Assembly: GCA_046302855.1 (NCBI GenBank)
Contig: JBKCHH010000004.1
Location: 1-29,839 of the forward strand
Source: JBKCHH01 sp046302855
Lineage (GTDB): Bacteria; Pseudomonadota; Alphaproteobacteria; Rickettsiales; UBA8987
Direction: 5' to 3'
Length of the DNA: 29,839 bases
In this document: positions 15,273 to 23,436 of the stretch, one piece after another
Layout of the letters: each line of letters starts with the position of its first letter
How positions within the stretch are numbered: position 1 is the stretch's first letter
The notes under the pieces: generated by a model
Told to the model about the DNA's origin: nothing
Database searches by the model: none
Seen by the model: only the letters and a program-made list of their open reading frames with translations
Made by a program: the position numbers and the translations under genes

Positions 15273-15692
15273 CTACCCCACCATATCATCAGATAGCTTA
15301 TCTAAAGTAGTGTTATCTAATACATTGGCGATGGCGTTTCTAACTTGAAGCATTAGGGCTCTAATTTCACAGGTTTTTTCATCCGCGCAATCATCACATT
15401 TGCGGTAAGCGGTAACCGAAGCACAGCGAATAGGGGCAAGCGGACCATCAAAAATTCTAATTAAATCCCCAATTTTTATTTCTTCTGGCTTTTGCGATAA
15501 AAAATAACCACCAAAAATGCCCCTTTTGCTATCAACCACGCCATTATGCTTTAGCTCTAACATTATGCTCTCTAAAAACTTTTGTGGAACATCTGCCCTT
15601 TCAGCAATGTTTTTTATGGATAGCATCTCGTTCTTATTCCTATACACAACCATTAGGGCTCTAAGCCCGTATTTAGATTTCATTGTAAGCAT
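15273..15692 (-). CDS. Rrf2 family transcriptional regulator (IscR-like)
   Basis: A 139-residue Rrf2 protein. The N-terminal winged helix (KSKYGLRALMVV, then IKNIAERADVPQKFLESIM and the wing GIFGGYFLSQKPE) is diagnostic. The sensor segment carries four cysteines, C90, C99, C102 and C108 (RKCDDCADEKTC), a pattern suited to an Fe-S cluster, although it differs from the three-Cys plus His set of E. coli IscR. It probably senses Fe-S, iron or redox/NO status. No isc or suf gene is adjacent, so its targets lie elsewhere. Translation may start at the first ATG (15692) or at residue 4 (15683). A perfect palindrome lies directly upstream, consistent with autoregulation. Confidence 0.88.
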   Translation of the reverse strand: MLTMKSKYGLRALMVVYRNKNEMLSIKNIAERADVPQKFLESIMLELKHNGVVDSKRGIFGGYFLSQKPEEIKIGDLIRIFDGPLAPIRCASVTAYRKCDDCADEKTCEIRALMLQVRNAIANVLDNTTLDKLSDDMVG

Positions 15693-15697
15693 AACAC

Positions 15698-15712
15698 TTT
15701 ATCTAAGATAAA
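15698..15712. promoter_or_regulatory. Palindromic operator candidate of the Rrf2 gene
   Basis: TTTATCT-A-AGATAAA is a perfect 15-bp palindrome whose edge lies 5 bases before the Rrf2 start codon at 15692. Rrf2 dimers bind palindromes and often repress their own genes, so this is a natural operator candidate. It does not match the E. coli IscR consensus or the RirA box. Confidence 0.45.
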
Positions 15713-15809
15713 TTTTTTATAAAAGCAATAAACGCCATAATTCTATTATTAAACTTCTTGCTAGTATAGCAAAAGATTATATTTTTTACAGATACAAGAA
15801 TAAAATATA

Positions 15810-16520
15810 ATGCAGATAAAACCCAGCATAAAAATTGCCATTGTTTTGGCTATTTTGTTTCATCTGATAGTGTTTCTTGCCTTTAAAGGCTTTTATTCAA
15901 GTGAAAAACCAGTGGCTATAAAAGAACCTGAACCAGTAAAAGAAGTAGTGGTAAGGGTGCCAGAACCTACTGCAATTCCTGCCCCAAAAGTAGAAGTAAA
16001 GCAACCAGCCGAACTAAAACTAGAGCCAATAACAGTTTATTCCACCAAGCCAAACCTATCTGAAGAGATAAAAAAAGACCTAGATAGAATAGTAAAGGAT
16101 AAAATTAATGAGATTGATGTGGATGAGGCATTAAGGGATCAAGTAAAAGATGCTCCAAAAGATATGCCAAAGGAGGCTCAAAAACCAACCACTCCCTCAA
16201 GCGAAACCGAGATGATAAAAATTGTTCAAGGCTATCATCAAGCAATTGGCGAACATTTAGAAAAGCACAAGGAATTCCCAAAAGAGGCAATAGAGGGTAG
16301 ATTAAATGGTGATGCCTTAATTTGGATGAAGGTTGCCAAAGATGGGCGAATTTTAGAATTTGAACTAAAAGAGCGAACGCCATACAAAATTTTAAACCAA
16401 TCAATTTCAGATATGATAACCAAATCTAACCCATTGCCAGCCTTTCCAGCTGGCTATCCAGCCGAAGAGTTTGATGAATTTACCTTTCCAGTGCATATAA
16501 ACTATGAAAAGTTCCAGTAA
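15810..16520 (+). CDS. TonB-like energy transducer
   Basis: A 236-residue protein built like TonB: a short cytoplasmic start, one membrane helix at about residues 9-27 (IAIVLAILFHLIVFLAFKGF), then a periplasmic spacer rich in Pro, Glu, Lys and Val (residues 32-80), a charged helical part, and a C-terminal TonB domain from about 135. The domain has GDALIWMKVAKDGRILEFEL, the usual 'G.v.v.f.i..dG.v....l' strand pair, and the ending FPAGYPAEEFDEFTFPVHI. It would pass proton-motive energy from ExbB/ExbD to outer-membrane receptors, or act in TolA-like envelope work. ExbB/ExbD and receptors are not in the window. Its end overlaps ybeY by 17 bp. Confidence 0.8.
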   Translation: MQIKPSIKIAIVLAILFHLIVFLAFKGFYSSEKPVAIKEPEPVKEVVVRVPEPTAIPAPKVEVKQPAELKLEPITVYSTKPNLSEEIKKDLDRIVKDKINEIDVDEALRDQVKDAPKDMPKEAQKPTTPSSETEMIKIVQGYHQAIGEHLEKHKEFPKEAIEGRLNGDALIWMKVAKDGRILEFELKERTPYKILNQSISDMITKSNPLPAFPAGYPAEEFDEFTFPVHINYEKFQ

Positions 16521-16995
16521 TTTTTTTGGGAAGATTAATATACTAGTAGAAAATAAACTCTGGCTAAAAAAAACCTCTAAACCATTCATAAAGAATGTTG
16601 CAAGCCTTGTGTGTCAAGAGCAAGCAAATGCCCTTGCTACTTTCAAGAAAAAAGAATTCAACTTAGTGCTAAGCGATAGTGAAAGAATAAAGGGCATAAA
16701 CAATCAGTTTCGCGGAAAAAATAAAGAGACCAATGTTTTATCCTTCAGCTACATTCATGATGAATCTTTTGATATTTTGGGCGAATGTATCTTTTCTTTA
16801 GAGGTAATAGAAAATGAAGCAAGAGAGCAAAACAAAAGTTTTGAACATCACTTTGCCCACATGATAATTCACGGCATATTGCATATTTTAGGCTATGATC
16901 ACGAAAGATCTAATGCCGAGGCAAAAATTATGGAGGGGGTAGAAATAAAGTTATTAAAAAAACTTGGAATTAAAAATCCATATACTATACTATAA
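16504..16995 (+). CDS. ybeY: Endoribonuclease YbeY (rRNA maturation factor)
   Basis: A 163-residue metal-dependent endoribonuclease acting in 16S rRNA 3'-end maturation and ribosome quality control. The zinc-binding signature HGILHILGYDH is complete (H123, H127, H133), and the family's earlier TNVLSFSY and LGECIFSLEV blocks are present. Length is normal. The start overlaps the TonB-like gene by 17 bp, indicating translational coupling. It is followed after 23 bp by corC/ybeX, the classic ybeY-ybeX order; phoH (ybeZ), which normally precedes it, is replaced here by the TonB-like gene. Confidence 0.94.
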   Translation: MKSSSNFFGKINILVENKLWLKKTSKPFIKNVASLVCQEQANALATFKKKEFNLVLSDSERIKGINNQFRGKNKETNVLSFSYIHDESFDILGECIFSLEVIENEAREQNKSFEHHFAHMIIHGILHILGYDHERSNAEAKIMEGVEIKLLKKLGIKNPYTIL

Positions 16996-17018
16996 GTTGT
17001 AATAACTTATTTTTTACA

Positions 17019-18020
17019 TTGTTAGATAATTTAGGTAATCAAGAAGAAGAGCCGCGAGAGGAACAAAAACAACAAAAAATTCCGGCAAGCAGGAAAACCC
17101 AAAAAACCAAAAGTTTCAGGGGTATTTTTAACAACCTTGCCAAAAGGCTAAAAAAGCCCCGCAAATCGCAATCGCTTAAAAATACTATTAAAGATGCTCT
17201 GGAAGAAACAAAAAATCAAATTGGCGATGCAATTCCGCAAGAAAGGGTAATGCTAGAAAATTTGCTTTCCTTCAATGAAAGCAATGCAACTGATATAATG
17301 GTGCCAAAACCGCAGGTATTTGCCATAGATATTAATACTTCCCTCTCTAAGGCTAAAAAAATGCTGCAAGGCAATAGCTTTCATACCAGAATTTTGGTTT
17401 TCAAAGATAAAATTGATAATGTGGTGGGCTTTATTCACATTAAAGACTTAATAAGGCTAGTTCTGGATGAAAAAATTGACGCCAAAAACTTTGCTATTGA
17501 GAAAATTATCAAAAATATTTTGTTTGTTCCGCCCTCTATGAAGGCACTTAGCGTATTTCTAAAAATGCAATCGGCTAAGGTTCATATAGCTGCCATTATA
17601 GATGAATATGGTGCCTTAAGTGGCATTGTTACGGTTAATGATTTAATGTCCCTAATTGTGGGTGAGCTTGAAGATGAGGTTGATAGTGATGGCAATATGG
17701 TTCTAGAGCAAATTAATAAGGGTGTATTTGAAGTTTCTGCCAATTATGAGCTAGAAAAACTAGAAAATGAATTGGCAATAAAAATTCACGATAGTGATGA
17801 TAGTGATTTTAACACAATTGGCGGTTTGGTTTTCCAAAAGCTAGAAAGAATCCCCGTAATTGGTGAAGTGTGCCGGTTTGAAGATAAAACCGAAGAGGCT
17901 ACTTCTAATGGTAATGGTGGTAATGGAAATGGTAAGGGCAGAGTAAAAAAATACATCGAGCTTGAAGTTTTAAGGGCAGACCCAAGAAGGGTGCATAAGT
18001 TTTTGCTAACCATTAGGTAG
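17019..18020 (+). CDS. ybeX: CorC/YbeX-type CBS domain protein
   Basis: A 333-residue CBS protein of the HlyC/CorC family without the membrane domain. Following a Lys/Arg/Gln-rich tail (about 1-65), the family core starts at VMLENLLSFNESNATDIMVPK. Two CBS motifs follow, the first with HTRILVFKDKIDNVVGFIHI and the second with AAIIDEYGALSGIVTVND, joined by FVPPSMKAL. A C-terminal CorC_HlyC domain (DFNTIGGLVFQKLERIPVIG) closes it, interrupted by a low-complexity Asn/Gly run (SNGNGGNGNGKG) not usual in the family. CorC/YbeX has been linked to Mg2+/Co2+ balance and, with YbeY, to ribosome metabolism. The start is a TTG at 17019, as no ATG gives a full N terminus. It converges with virB6. Confidence 0.87.
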   Translation: MLDNLGNQEEEPREEQKQQKIPASRKTQKTKSFRGIFNNLAKRLKKPRKSQSLKNTIKDALEETKNQIGDAIPQERVMLENLLSFNESNATDIMVPKPQVFAIDINTSLSKAKKMLQGNSFHTRILVFKDKIDNVVGFIHIKDLIRLVLDEKIDAKNFAIEKIIKNILFVPPSMKALSVFLKMQSAKVHIAAIIDEYGALSGIVTVNDLMSLIVGELEDEVDSDGNMVLEQINKGVFEVSANYELEKLENELAIKIHDSDDSDFNTIGGLVFQKLERIPVIGEVCRFEDKTEEATSNGNGGNGNGKGRVKKYIELEVLRADPRRVHKFLLTIR

Positions 18021-18098
18021 GTTTTGGCATAATGAGGCATAAAGAAAGGAATAATTGAATAATCTAACCCTAACTTTTTCTCAGCACGCTTCACTAAA

Positions 18099-20795
18099 TC
18101 ACTTCTTAAACGGATTTGTTCTGCCCATTTTATTAGAGACGGCACCTCCAGCACCTTTTGCGGCGACATCAAATACCTTTTGCGTTGTATCACTTATCGC
18201 ACCAATTTGTGAATCGGCATCGCTAAAAGCGCGTCTAGTATCGGCAAAGTCGGTTAAGGCATAGGCTATGCTCATCATATCTTTTAGAACACCATTTATC
18301 ACAAGCAAGGTAATGGCAATTAAGGCAAGCCCAACTAAAAACTTCATAATCTTTGCCAAATCAGTAGGAATGGGTAGAGAAAAAATACCGCTACCAATAG
18401 CTTGATCTTCTGCATTTAGTGGGGTAACATCTACTGTAGTATTGCTTGGTGCATCAGCTAAAAAGCCAGCTTCCCTTGCACATATTTCTGTAATTACGCA
18501 AGGATCAGTTATAATATGAGTGTGGGGAATTTTAATTTTAGTTCCATCTTTTGATACAAATTCAATCCGTTCGGTTAAACTCCTAACAATTTTTCTACAG
18601 TCAAACTCATTTACATAAGATGGATCAAAAGAGCTTCCAGACTGTTGCAAACCTTTCCTAAGATTTGGGCCAATATTAAGGTTAGAACATGTGCTAGCAA
18701 TGGTTGGTGAAAAATATTTACTAGGATCAACTGTTTTGTTATTTTTCCAAGCATTGTCATATTGTCTATTTGCAACTGAACATAGATTAAAAAAATCCGT
18801 TCCTGGTACTGGCATTCCATTAGCATCTAATATTGGGTTATAGAAGGTTTGTGAAACAGCAGTTATAAAGACTTCACAATCACGAACTCTATCGGCAATG
18901 TTAAATTTTACATTTGTGCTGGTAGATATTGGAGAACCTTTGCCACCAATACCATACCAATCCTTAATGGTTTGCTTTATAGCATCTTTCTTTTGCTGAT
19001 CAGTTAGTTTAGAGTTAGCATTTATTTTGGTAATTTCGCCACCAACCTGATTTTCTATTTTTTTCCTAGCAGAATTATCTATGCCATTAAACACCTCGTT
19101 TCTTAAAGGGCAGGCTTTTTCTGTTGCCGGTATTGATGGTATTTTTTGCGTGCAACCAAGTGTATTGGGGAGGTTTTTCTTATCAGTAGGGGGGGTGCTA
19201 GGTGTTCCAGAGCTAGAAAAATTGCATATATCAAAAGAAAACTTTTTTGTTAAAGCAGCCCTAGCGCCAGTTAAATTTTGTTGAGCCCTACCAGTGGTTC
19301 CGCCAAAACAAAATTTCTTTAGAACATCGGTTGGTTGAGGGTTTGAACAGGCAGGAGCCTTATCTTTTATTGCACTTCCAAGAAGAACTTGCGATTGAAC
19401 AACGCCGGCGGCCTTAGTGCCTAAATCATCAGCAACTGCCTCTGTAAGGTCAATTATTCTACCTGGTGCCAAAGTTCCTGTATCAAAAACAGGAGCATAG
19501 GTAAATTTGCAGTTTGCTTGATTTATAACCTTAGTTACTTGACCACAATATTTTTTTTCTTGTCCTAATTGATCGGCATCTCTAAGTGCTATATGATAAG
19601 AATCTCTAAATAATTGTTGCGCTGCTACCCCATTAATGCCACCACAAGCAACACCGTTAGCATTATAAAACCCAGGTCCATACCAAGATGCCCCCCCTTT
19701 CTTTTCATCTGGAGTGTCTAAAACTTCAAAATCGCCACTGGCACCACTTATCCACCCCATAATATTTTGCAGGCTTTCTTGGGCTACTACATAAATATTT
19801 TTTCTATCCTTGGCATCATTTTCTACTTGATAAACCGTATCTTTAAAACTGCTAAAAAATTGCCCAAGCATAAATATACAGAAACTAACCACTAGAGTCA
19901 TTATTACGGGTAGTAAAATATTGGCTAAAAGGGATTGAATGTATTTTTTAAATGGTTCCTGACCAATTTTAAAAAACCATAAGGTGCCAAAAATAGGGAA
20001 TAATGATAATAAAAGGCAAGAGGTTATAAAGGTAATTAAAAAATAGGCAAAAACTCTAACTGCTATAAAAAATAAACCAATTGAGGCACCAACAAACCAA
20101 AATACAAATTGAAGCCCCCAACCAGCACCTAAAAAAAACAAAACAGTCCCCAAAATTACCACTAAGCCATTAATCCACAATATCTCCTTTATTACACATT
20201 CTAGAGAACCAAGAACGGTTTTAACGGTACCTGCTTTACACATAGAGTCTGGAAGTAAAGATAAATTTGGAATTACGCTTCCCATACCTTCCGAAGTAAT
20301 CCCACTAAGCCCTATTGAGGCAGAGCGGATAAAATTACATAGTTCCCAAAGTTGGGAGGCAGAAAAGCTAATGGCAAACACAATGCCAATTTTTCCGATT
20401 AGAATAAAAAATTCTGGCGTTAGCTTTGCCTGTGAGGTTAATACCTTAAACCCCAAAAACATAAAAGCTATTGCGGTGCCAAGAATTACCAAATCATTTA
20501 ACTGCTTGCCAATATTTTCATATAGATAGCCAATGGCAACATCAAAAGCTGGCACTAATATACAAAAAAAGGTTGGTTCAAAAACGCCATTTAAACCGGG
20601 GGTTTTAAAGGGGTCTTTAGCACAAGAAACTCCTTGTAAAGGCTGATAATCGGCAGGTAGTTTATATGCTACGGCTTCAGAATAATTAGGGTTTATTAGC
20701 AAATAAAATAAAGCCCCAATAAAGGCAAAAATAAGGGCTAACTTGGTTATTCTTAGCTCTTCTTGTTTGGATATAAATTGCGTTGCTGGCATCAT
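18099..20795 (-). CDS. virB6: VirB6-type T4SS channel protein with embedded expansin/RlpA-like (DPBB) domain
   Basis: An 898-residue polytopic protein of the TrbL/VirB6 family. Membrane segments are visible near residues 18-36, 101-120, 129-148, 203-225, 228-270, 288-313 and, last, 815-834 (MKFLVGLALIAITLLVING), followed by a polar cytoplasmic tail. VirB6 is the polytopic inner-membrane part of the type IV secretion channel. The usual protein has about 300 residues; the excess is a loop of about 500 residues (314-812), probably periplasmic, with 14 cysteines. Within it, about 367-466, lies a double-psi-beta-barrel-like domain: ASWYGPGFYNANGVACGG, HIALRD, YCGQV, and FDTGTLAPGRIIDLTEAVAD, which match barwin/expansin/RlpA order. 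No other vir gene is in the window. Large VirB6 proteins with long loops are typical of Rickettsiales-like T4SS. Confidence 0.8.
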   Translation of the reverse strand: MMPATQFISKQEELRITKLALIFAFIGALFYLLINPNYSEAVAYKLPADYQPLQGVSCAKDPFKTPGLNGVFEPTFFCILVPAFDVAIGYLYENIGKQLNDLVILGTAIAFMFLGFKVLTSQAKLTPEFFILIGKIGIVFAISFSASQLWELCNFIRSASIGLSGITSEGMGSVIPNLSLLPDSMCKAGTVKTVLGSLECVIKEILWINGLVVILGTVLFFLGAGWGLQFVFWFVGASIGLFFIAVRVFAYFLITFITSCLLLSLFPIFGTLWFFKIGQEPFKKYIQSLLANILLPVIMTLVVSFCIFMLGQFFSSFKDTVYQVENDAKDRKNIYVVAQESLQNIMGWISGASGDFEVLDTPDEKKGGASWYGPGFYNANGVACGGINGVAAQQLFRDSYHIALRDADQLGQEKKYCGQVTKVINQANCKFTYAPVFDTGTLAPGRIIDLTEAVADDLGTKAAGVVQSQVLLGSAIKDKAPACSNPQPTDVLKKFCFGGTTGRAQQNLTGARAALTKKFSFDICNFSSSGTPSTPPTDKKNLPNTLGCTQKIPSIPATEKACPLRNEVFNGIDNSARKKIENQVGGEITKINANSKLTDQQKKDAIKQTIKDWYGIGGKGSPISTSTNVKFNIADRVRDCEVFITAVSQTFYNPILDANGMPVPGTDFFNLCSVANRQYDNAWKNNKTVDPSKYFSPTIASTCSNLNIGPNLRKGLQQSGSSFDPSYVNEFDCRKIVRSLTERIEFVSKDGTKIKIPHTHIITDPCVITEICAREAGFLADAPSNTTVDVTPLNAEDQAIGSGIFSLPIPTDLAKIMKFLVGLALIAITLLVINGVLKDMMSIAYALTDFADTRRAFSDADSQIGAISDTTQKVFDVAAKGAGGAVSNKMGRTNPFKK
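19398..19697 (-). other. Double-psi-beta-barrel (RlpA/expansin-like) domain inside VirB6
   Basis: Residues 367-466 of the VirB6 protein. It starts with ASWYGPGF, the standard first strand of RlpA and EG45/expansin domains, followed by NGVACGG (Cys 384), YCGQV (Cys 417), Cys 429, and ends with APVFDTGTLAPGRIIDLTEAV, which parallels RlpA's 'v.inDRGPF..gRiIDLS.aA'. Asp 438 aligns with the conserved acidic residue. In RlpA this fold is a lytic transglycosylase for peptidoglycan; in expansins it loosens cell-wall polymers. Enzymatic function here is inference. Confidence 0.68.
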
Positions 20796-20852
20796 AAATA
20801 TAAACTATTTAGCCTAGTTCTATTTGCAAACCTTTATTTTTAAGGCTTATAA

Positions 20853-21557
20853 TCAAAAAACATCCATTAGCAATATTTCTGCTTCTTGTGAACTATTTAA
20901 GGCAAGTTTAAGTTCCGCTTCTTCCTCCACAAAGGCAGCGTCGCCCTGTTGTAGAGTATAACCGTTGATTATAACAGTTCCATTAACTATCTGGATATAA
21001 ATTTTTCTTATCTCTTGTGGCTTAAAAATAGCAAAGGGGTGCTTTTTATCTAAAATACAGCTAAAAATACTTATGTTTTGATTAATAAAAACAGCGTCCT
21101 TATCGGTTGGCGAAACTATACATTTAAACTTGCCTAATTTTGCCTCTTTTGAAAAATGCTTTTGCTCATAAGATGGTTCAAGTTTTTTCTTTTTAGGGAA
21201 GAACCAAATTTGCAAAAAATGCACCTCTTCCTTTTCAGATGGGTTATATTCGCTATGGGTAATGCCACTGCCTGCACTCATCCTTTGCACATCACCAGAT
21301 ACAATTACCGAGCCATTGCCCAAAGAATCTTTGTGTTCCAGCTTGCCAGAAATTACATAAGAAACTATTTCCATATCTTGATGGGAATGTGGGGCAAAGC
21401 CACCTTTTGGAATAACTCTATCTTCATTTAGCACCCTTAAAACGCCGTAGTGAACAAATTTGGGGTCGTGATATTCACCAAAAGAAAAGCTATGTTTTGA
21501 ATCTAGCCAATAGAATTGGTTGCTACCCCTATCCTCAGATTTTCTTAGTTTTATCAT
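20853..21557 (-). CDS. Pirin family protein
   Basis: A 234-residue bicupin of the pirin/YhhW family. The N-terminal cupin has the metal site in FAPHSHQDMEIVSYV (H57, H59) and in SGITHSEYN (H101, E103), i.e. all four ligands. The second cupin (about 140-234) lacks ligands as usual. Bacterial homologues oxidise quercetin in vitro (YhhW) or act as regulators; the physiological substrate is generally unknown. Length is normal. Its ATG overlaps the mrpD stop by 4 bp (ATGA), so the two are translated in coupled fashion from one mRNA. Confidence 0.9.
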   Translation of the reverse strand: MIKLRKSEDRGSNQFYWLDSKHSFSFGEYHDPKFVHYGVLRVLNEDRVIPKGGFAPHSHQDMEIVSYVISGKLEHKDSLGNGSVIVSGDVQRMSAGSGITHSEYNPSEKEEVHFLQIWFFPKKKKLEPSYEQKHFSKEAKLGKFKCIVSPTDKDAVFINQNISIFSCILDKKHPFAIFKPQEIRKIYIQIVNGTVIINGYTLQQGDAAFVEEEAELKLALNSSQEAEILLMDVF

Positions 21558-23047
21558 AAGAATTTGGGGATAATTATTTGGCTATTAGAAAAAATTTGGT
21601 TGGCAATTTTATTGGTTACTTCAACTAAGTCATAACTATAAATGCCAAAGTAAATATTTGCTACTATCAAAATAACTATAGTGGCTTGCATTAAAAAAGG
21701 CACTTCTTTGGGCGCTTCTTTATTACTGTTAGAAAAATATAGTGGCTCAAGTATCCGCCAAGCATAGACAAGTGAGGTAATGGAGAAAATAATAATCAAT
21801 ATCATTAACGAATAATGTTCACCTTTAAACAAATTGGTAATTAAAATTAGTTTAGAAATAAAGCCCGCCGTGGCAGGTATTCCACATAAACTAGCTAAGC
21901 CTATAACTAGCCCTATAAAGGTAATGGGCATGGTTTTTCTAATTTTTATAAACTCTGAAATCTTTAGATTTTTTGTTCTGTAATAAATTGCACCCAGAGA
22001 GCAAAATAATAATGCCTTGGCGAGTGCATCCGTAATTAAAAACAGTAGGCTGGCTGAAAATAAATTTTCTTGCCCAATGGTAAGGGCTAGAATAATAACG
22101 CCAATACTTGCTATGCTAGAAAAGGCTAGAACTCTCTTGGCATTATCGTGAAAAAGGGCAGAAATGCTACCGGCAAAAATGCCAGCAATGGCCATAATTA
22201 TGAGTGTTTCTTTTACCCCAACTGTATTTAGGCTAAAGTTTATGCCAAACAGAAAGAAAGAAAATCTAATTAAAAGATAAATGGCAATTTTAGTTGCCAC
22301 AGAAGCCAAAAAGGCAGAGATAACTGATGGCGAATAGGTGTAAATTCTAACCAACCACATGTGAAAAGGGAATAGGGCGATTTTTAAAATTATCCCCATC
22401 AATAAAAAGGCAACGCCTACAATTATTGCCCTAAAGTTATTTACTAAAATTAGTTTATTTTGAATATCATCAATATTTAGCGTGCCAACTGTTATGTAAA
22501 TATAGCCTATTCCTATTAGAATAAAGGTGGCACCAATTGTGCCTAAAATTAAGTAATCATAAGCTGCTTTTAAAGAGTTCTTGTTATTACCAAATGTTGC
22601 AAGGCTGTAAGTGGCAAGCGAGGCAATTTCTATAAATACATAGATGTTAAAAATATCATTACTTAAAGTAATGCCAGCTAGCCCTGTGTAGCAAAGTAGT
22701 AGCAGGCAATAAAATCCTGAAATTTTATTTGGTTTCACTTCATCCCTTACCGAATGGAAGCTAAAAAAACTTATCGCAAAAAATATAGCAGAAAGTAATA
22801 ACAAAAAAGTGCTGGATAAATAATCTGCCCTATATTCTATACCATAAGGAGCATCAAAATTGCCAAAAACATATCTTATTTCACCTGCTGAGAAAACCTT
22901 TTGGAACAATAGGTAAGAAAACACTAGGCTAGCTAAGGCACTTGCTAAATATATTAAGTAAGAGGCTGTTTTATTATTTATTATAACACACAAAACTGCA
23001 GCAAATATTGGGATTATTACCGGAAAAATAATTAAATTATTCAACAT
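21554..23047 (-). CDS. mrpD: Mrp-type Na+/H+ antiporter subunit D (complex I NuoN/M-like)
   Basis: A 497-residue integral membrane protein with about 14 hydrophobic segments, of the proton-translocating antiporter family shared by MrpD and complex I subunits. Diagnostic parts are LSNDIFNIYVFIEIASLATY (TM5 with its glutamate in FIEI), ILKIALFPFHMWLVRIYTYSPS (Lys in TM7 and the HMWL loop), and SALFHDNAKRVLAFSSIASIG. The SNDIFN/FIE form and the length favour MrpD over NuoN. An Mrp complex needs subunits A-G, but no other is adjacent, so this is an orphan copy, something also seen in other low-GC alphaproteobacteria. It is followed with 4-bp overlap by pirin. Confidence 0.78.
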   Translation of the reverse strand: MLNNLIIFPVIIPIFAAVLCVIINNKTASYLIYLASALASLVFSYLLFQKVFSAGEIRYVFGNFDAPYGIEYRADYLSSTFLLLLSAIFFAISFFSFHSVRDEVKPNKISGFYCLLLLCYTGLAGITLSNDIFNIYVFIEIASLATYSLATFGNNKNSLKAAYDYLILGTIGATFILIGIGYIYITVGTLNIDDIQNKLILVNNFRAIIVGVAFLLMGIILKIALFPFHMWLVRIYTYSPSVISAFLASVATKIAIYLLIRFSFFLFGINFSLNTVGVKETLIIMAIAGIFAGSISALFHDNAKRVLAFSSIASIGVIILALTIGQENLFSASLLFLITDALAKALLFCSLGAIYYRTKNLKISEFIKIRKTMPITFIGLVIGLASLCGIPATAGFISKLILITNLFKGEHYSLMILIIIFSITSLVYAWRILEPLYFSNSNKEAPKEVPFLMQATIVILIVANIYFGIYSYDLVEVTNKIANQIFSNSQIIIPKFL

Positions 23048-23230
23048 TTTGCTAAGATTAAGAAAAGATGATTTTTAAAAAGAATACAAAACTAATTTAA
23101 AAATACACGAGTTTATTTTTTGGGAATAATTTAAAACCTCTGCATAATAACATTTGTATCAAAAAAAAGCAAAAGTATTTACTTAAATTAAAAATTGCTA
23201 TATGATTAACGGATTGACCTGCATATATTT

Positions 23231-23431
23231 ATGAATTTAAAAATTGAAAAATTTGGGAACAATTATGCCATTATAATTCCTGCCAGGTTATTAAGTAAAC
23301 TTAATTTAAAAGAGGGGGATAGCGTAAACCCGCAAGAATTTTTAGAACAAGCAAAGGAACTAAATTTACAAATTAAAATTGCTAAAGAAGTAATTGAAGA
23401 AAATAAAGAATTATTAAAACTTCTTGCCTAA
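23231..23431 (+). CDS. AbrB/MazE-type antitoxin, short form
   Basis: A 66-residue protein upstream of a Doc toxin, so by position the antitoxin. The first 35 residues (KIEKFGNNYAIIIPARLLSK, then LNLKEGDSV) are the swapped-hairpin AbrB/MazE DNA-binding motif. The rest is a helical toxin-binding tail (NPQEFLEQAKELNLQIKI...). Compared with the usual AbrB antitoxins that pair with Doc, the strand-loop-strand segment after the EGD-V turn seems to be missing. It would bind Doc and autorepress the operon. The stop is 5 bp before the toxin start. Confidence 0.72.
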   Translation: MNLKIEKFGNNYAIIIPARLLSKLNLKEGDSVNPQEFLEQAKELNLQIKIAKEVIEENKELLKLLA

Positions 23432-23436
23432 AAACT

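Noticed and set aside
17786..18193. A 135-codon minus-strand frame across the corC and virB6 ends
   Set aside because: It overlaps two strongly supported genes; its composition is that of an antisense shadow.
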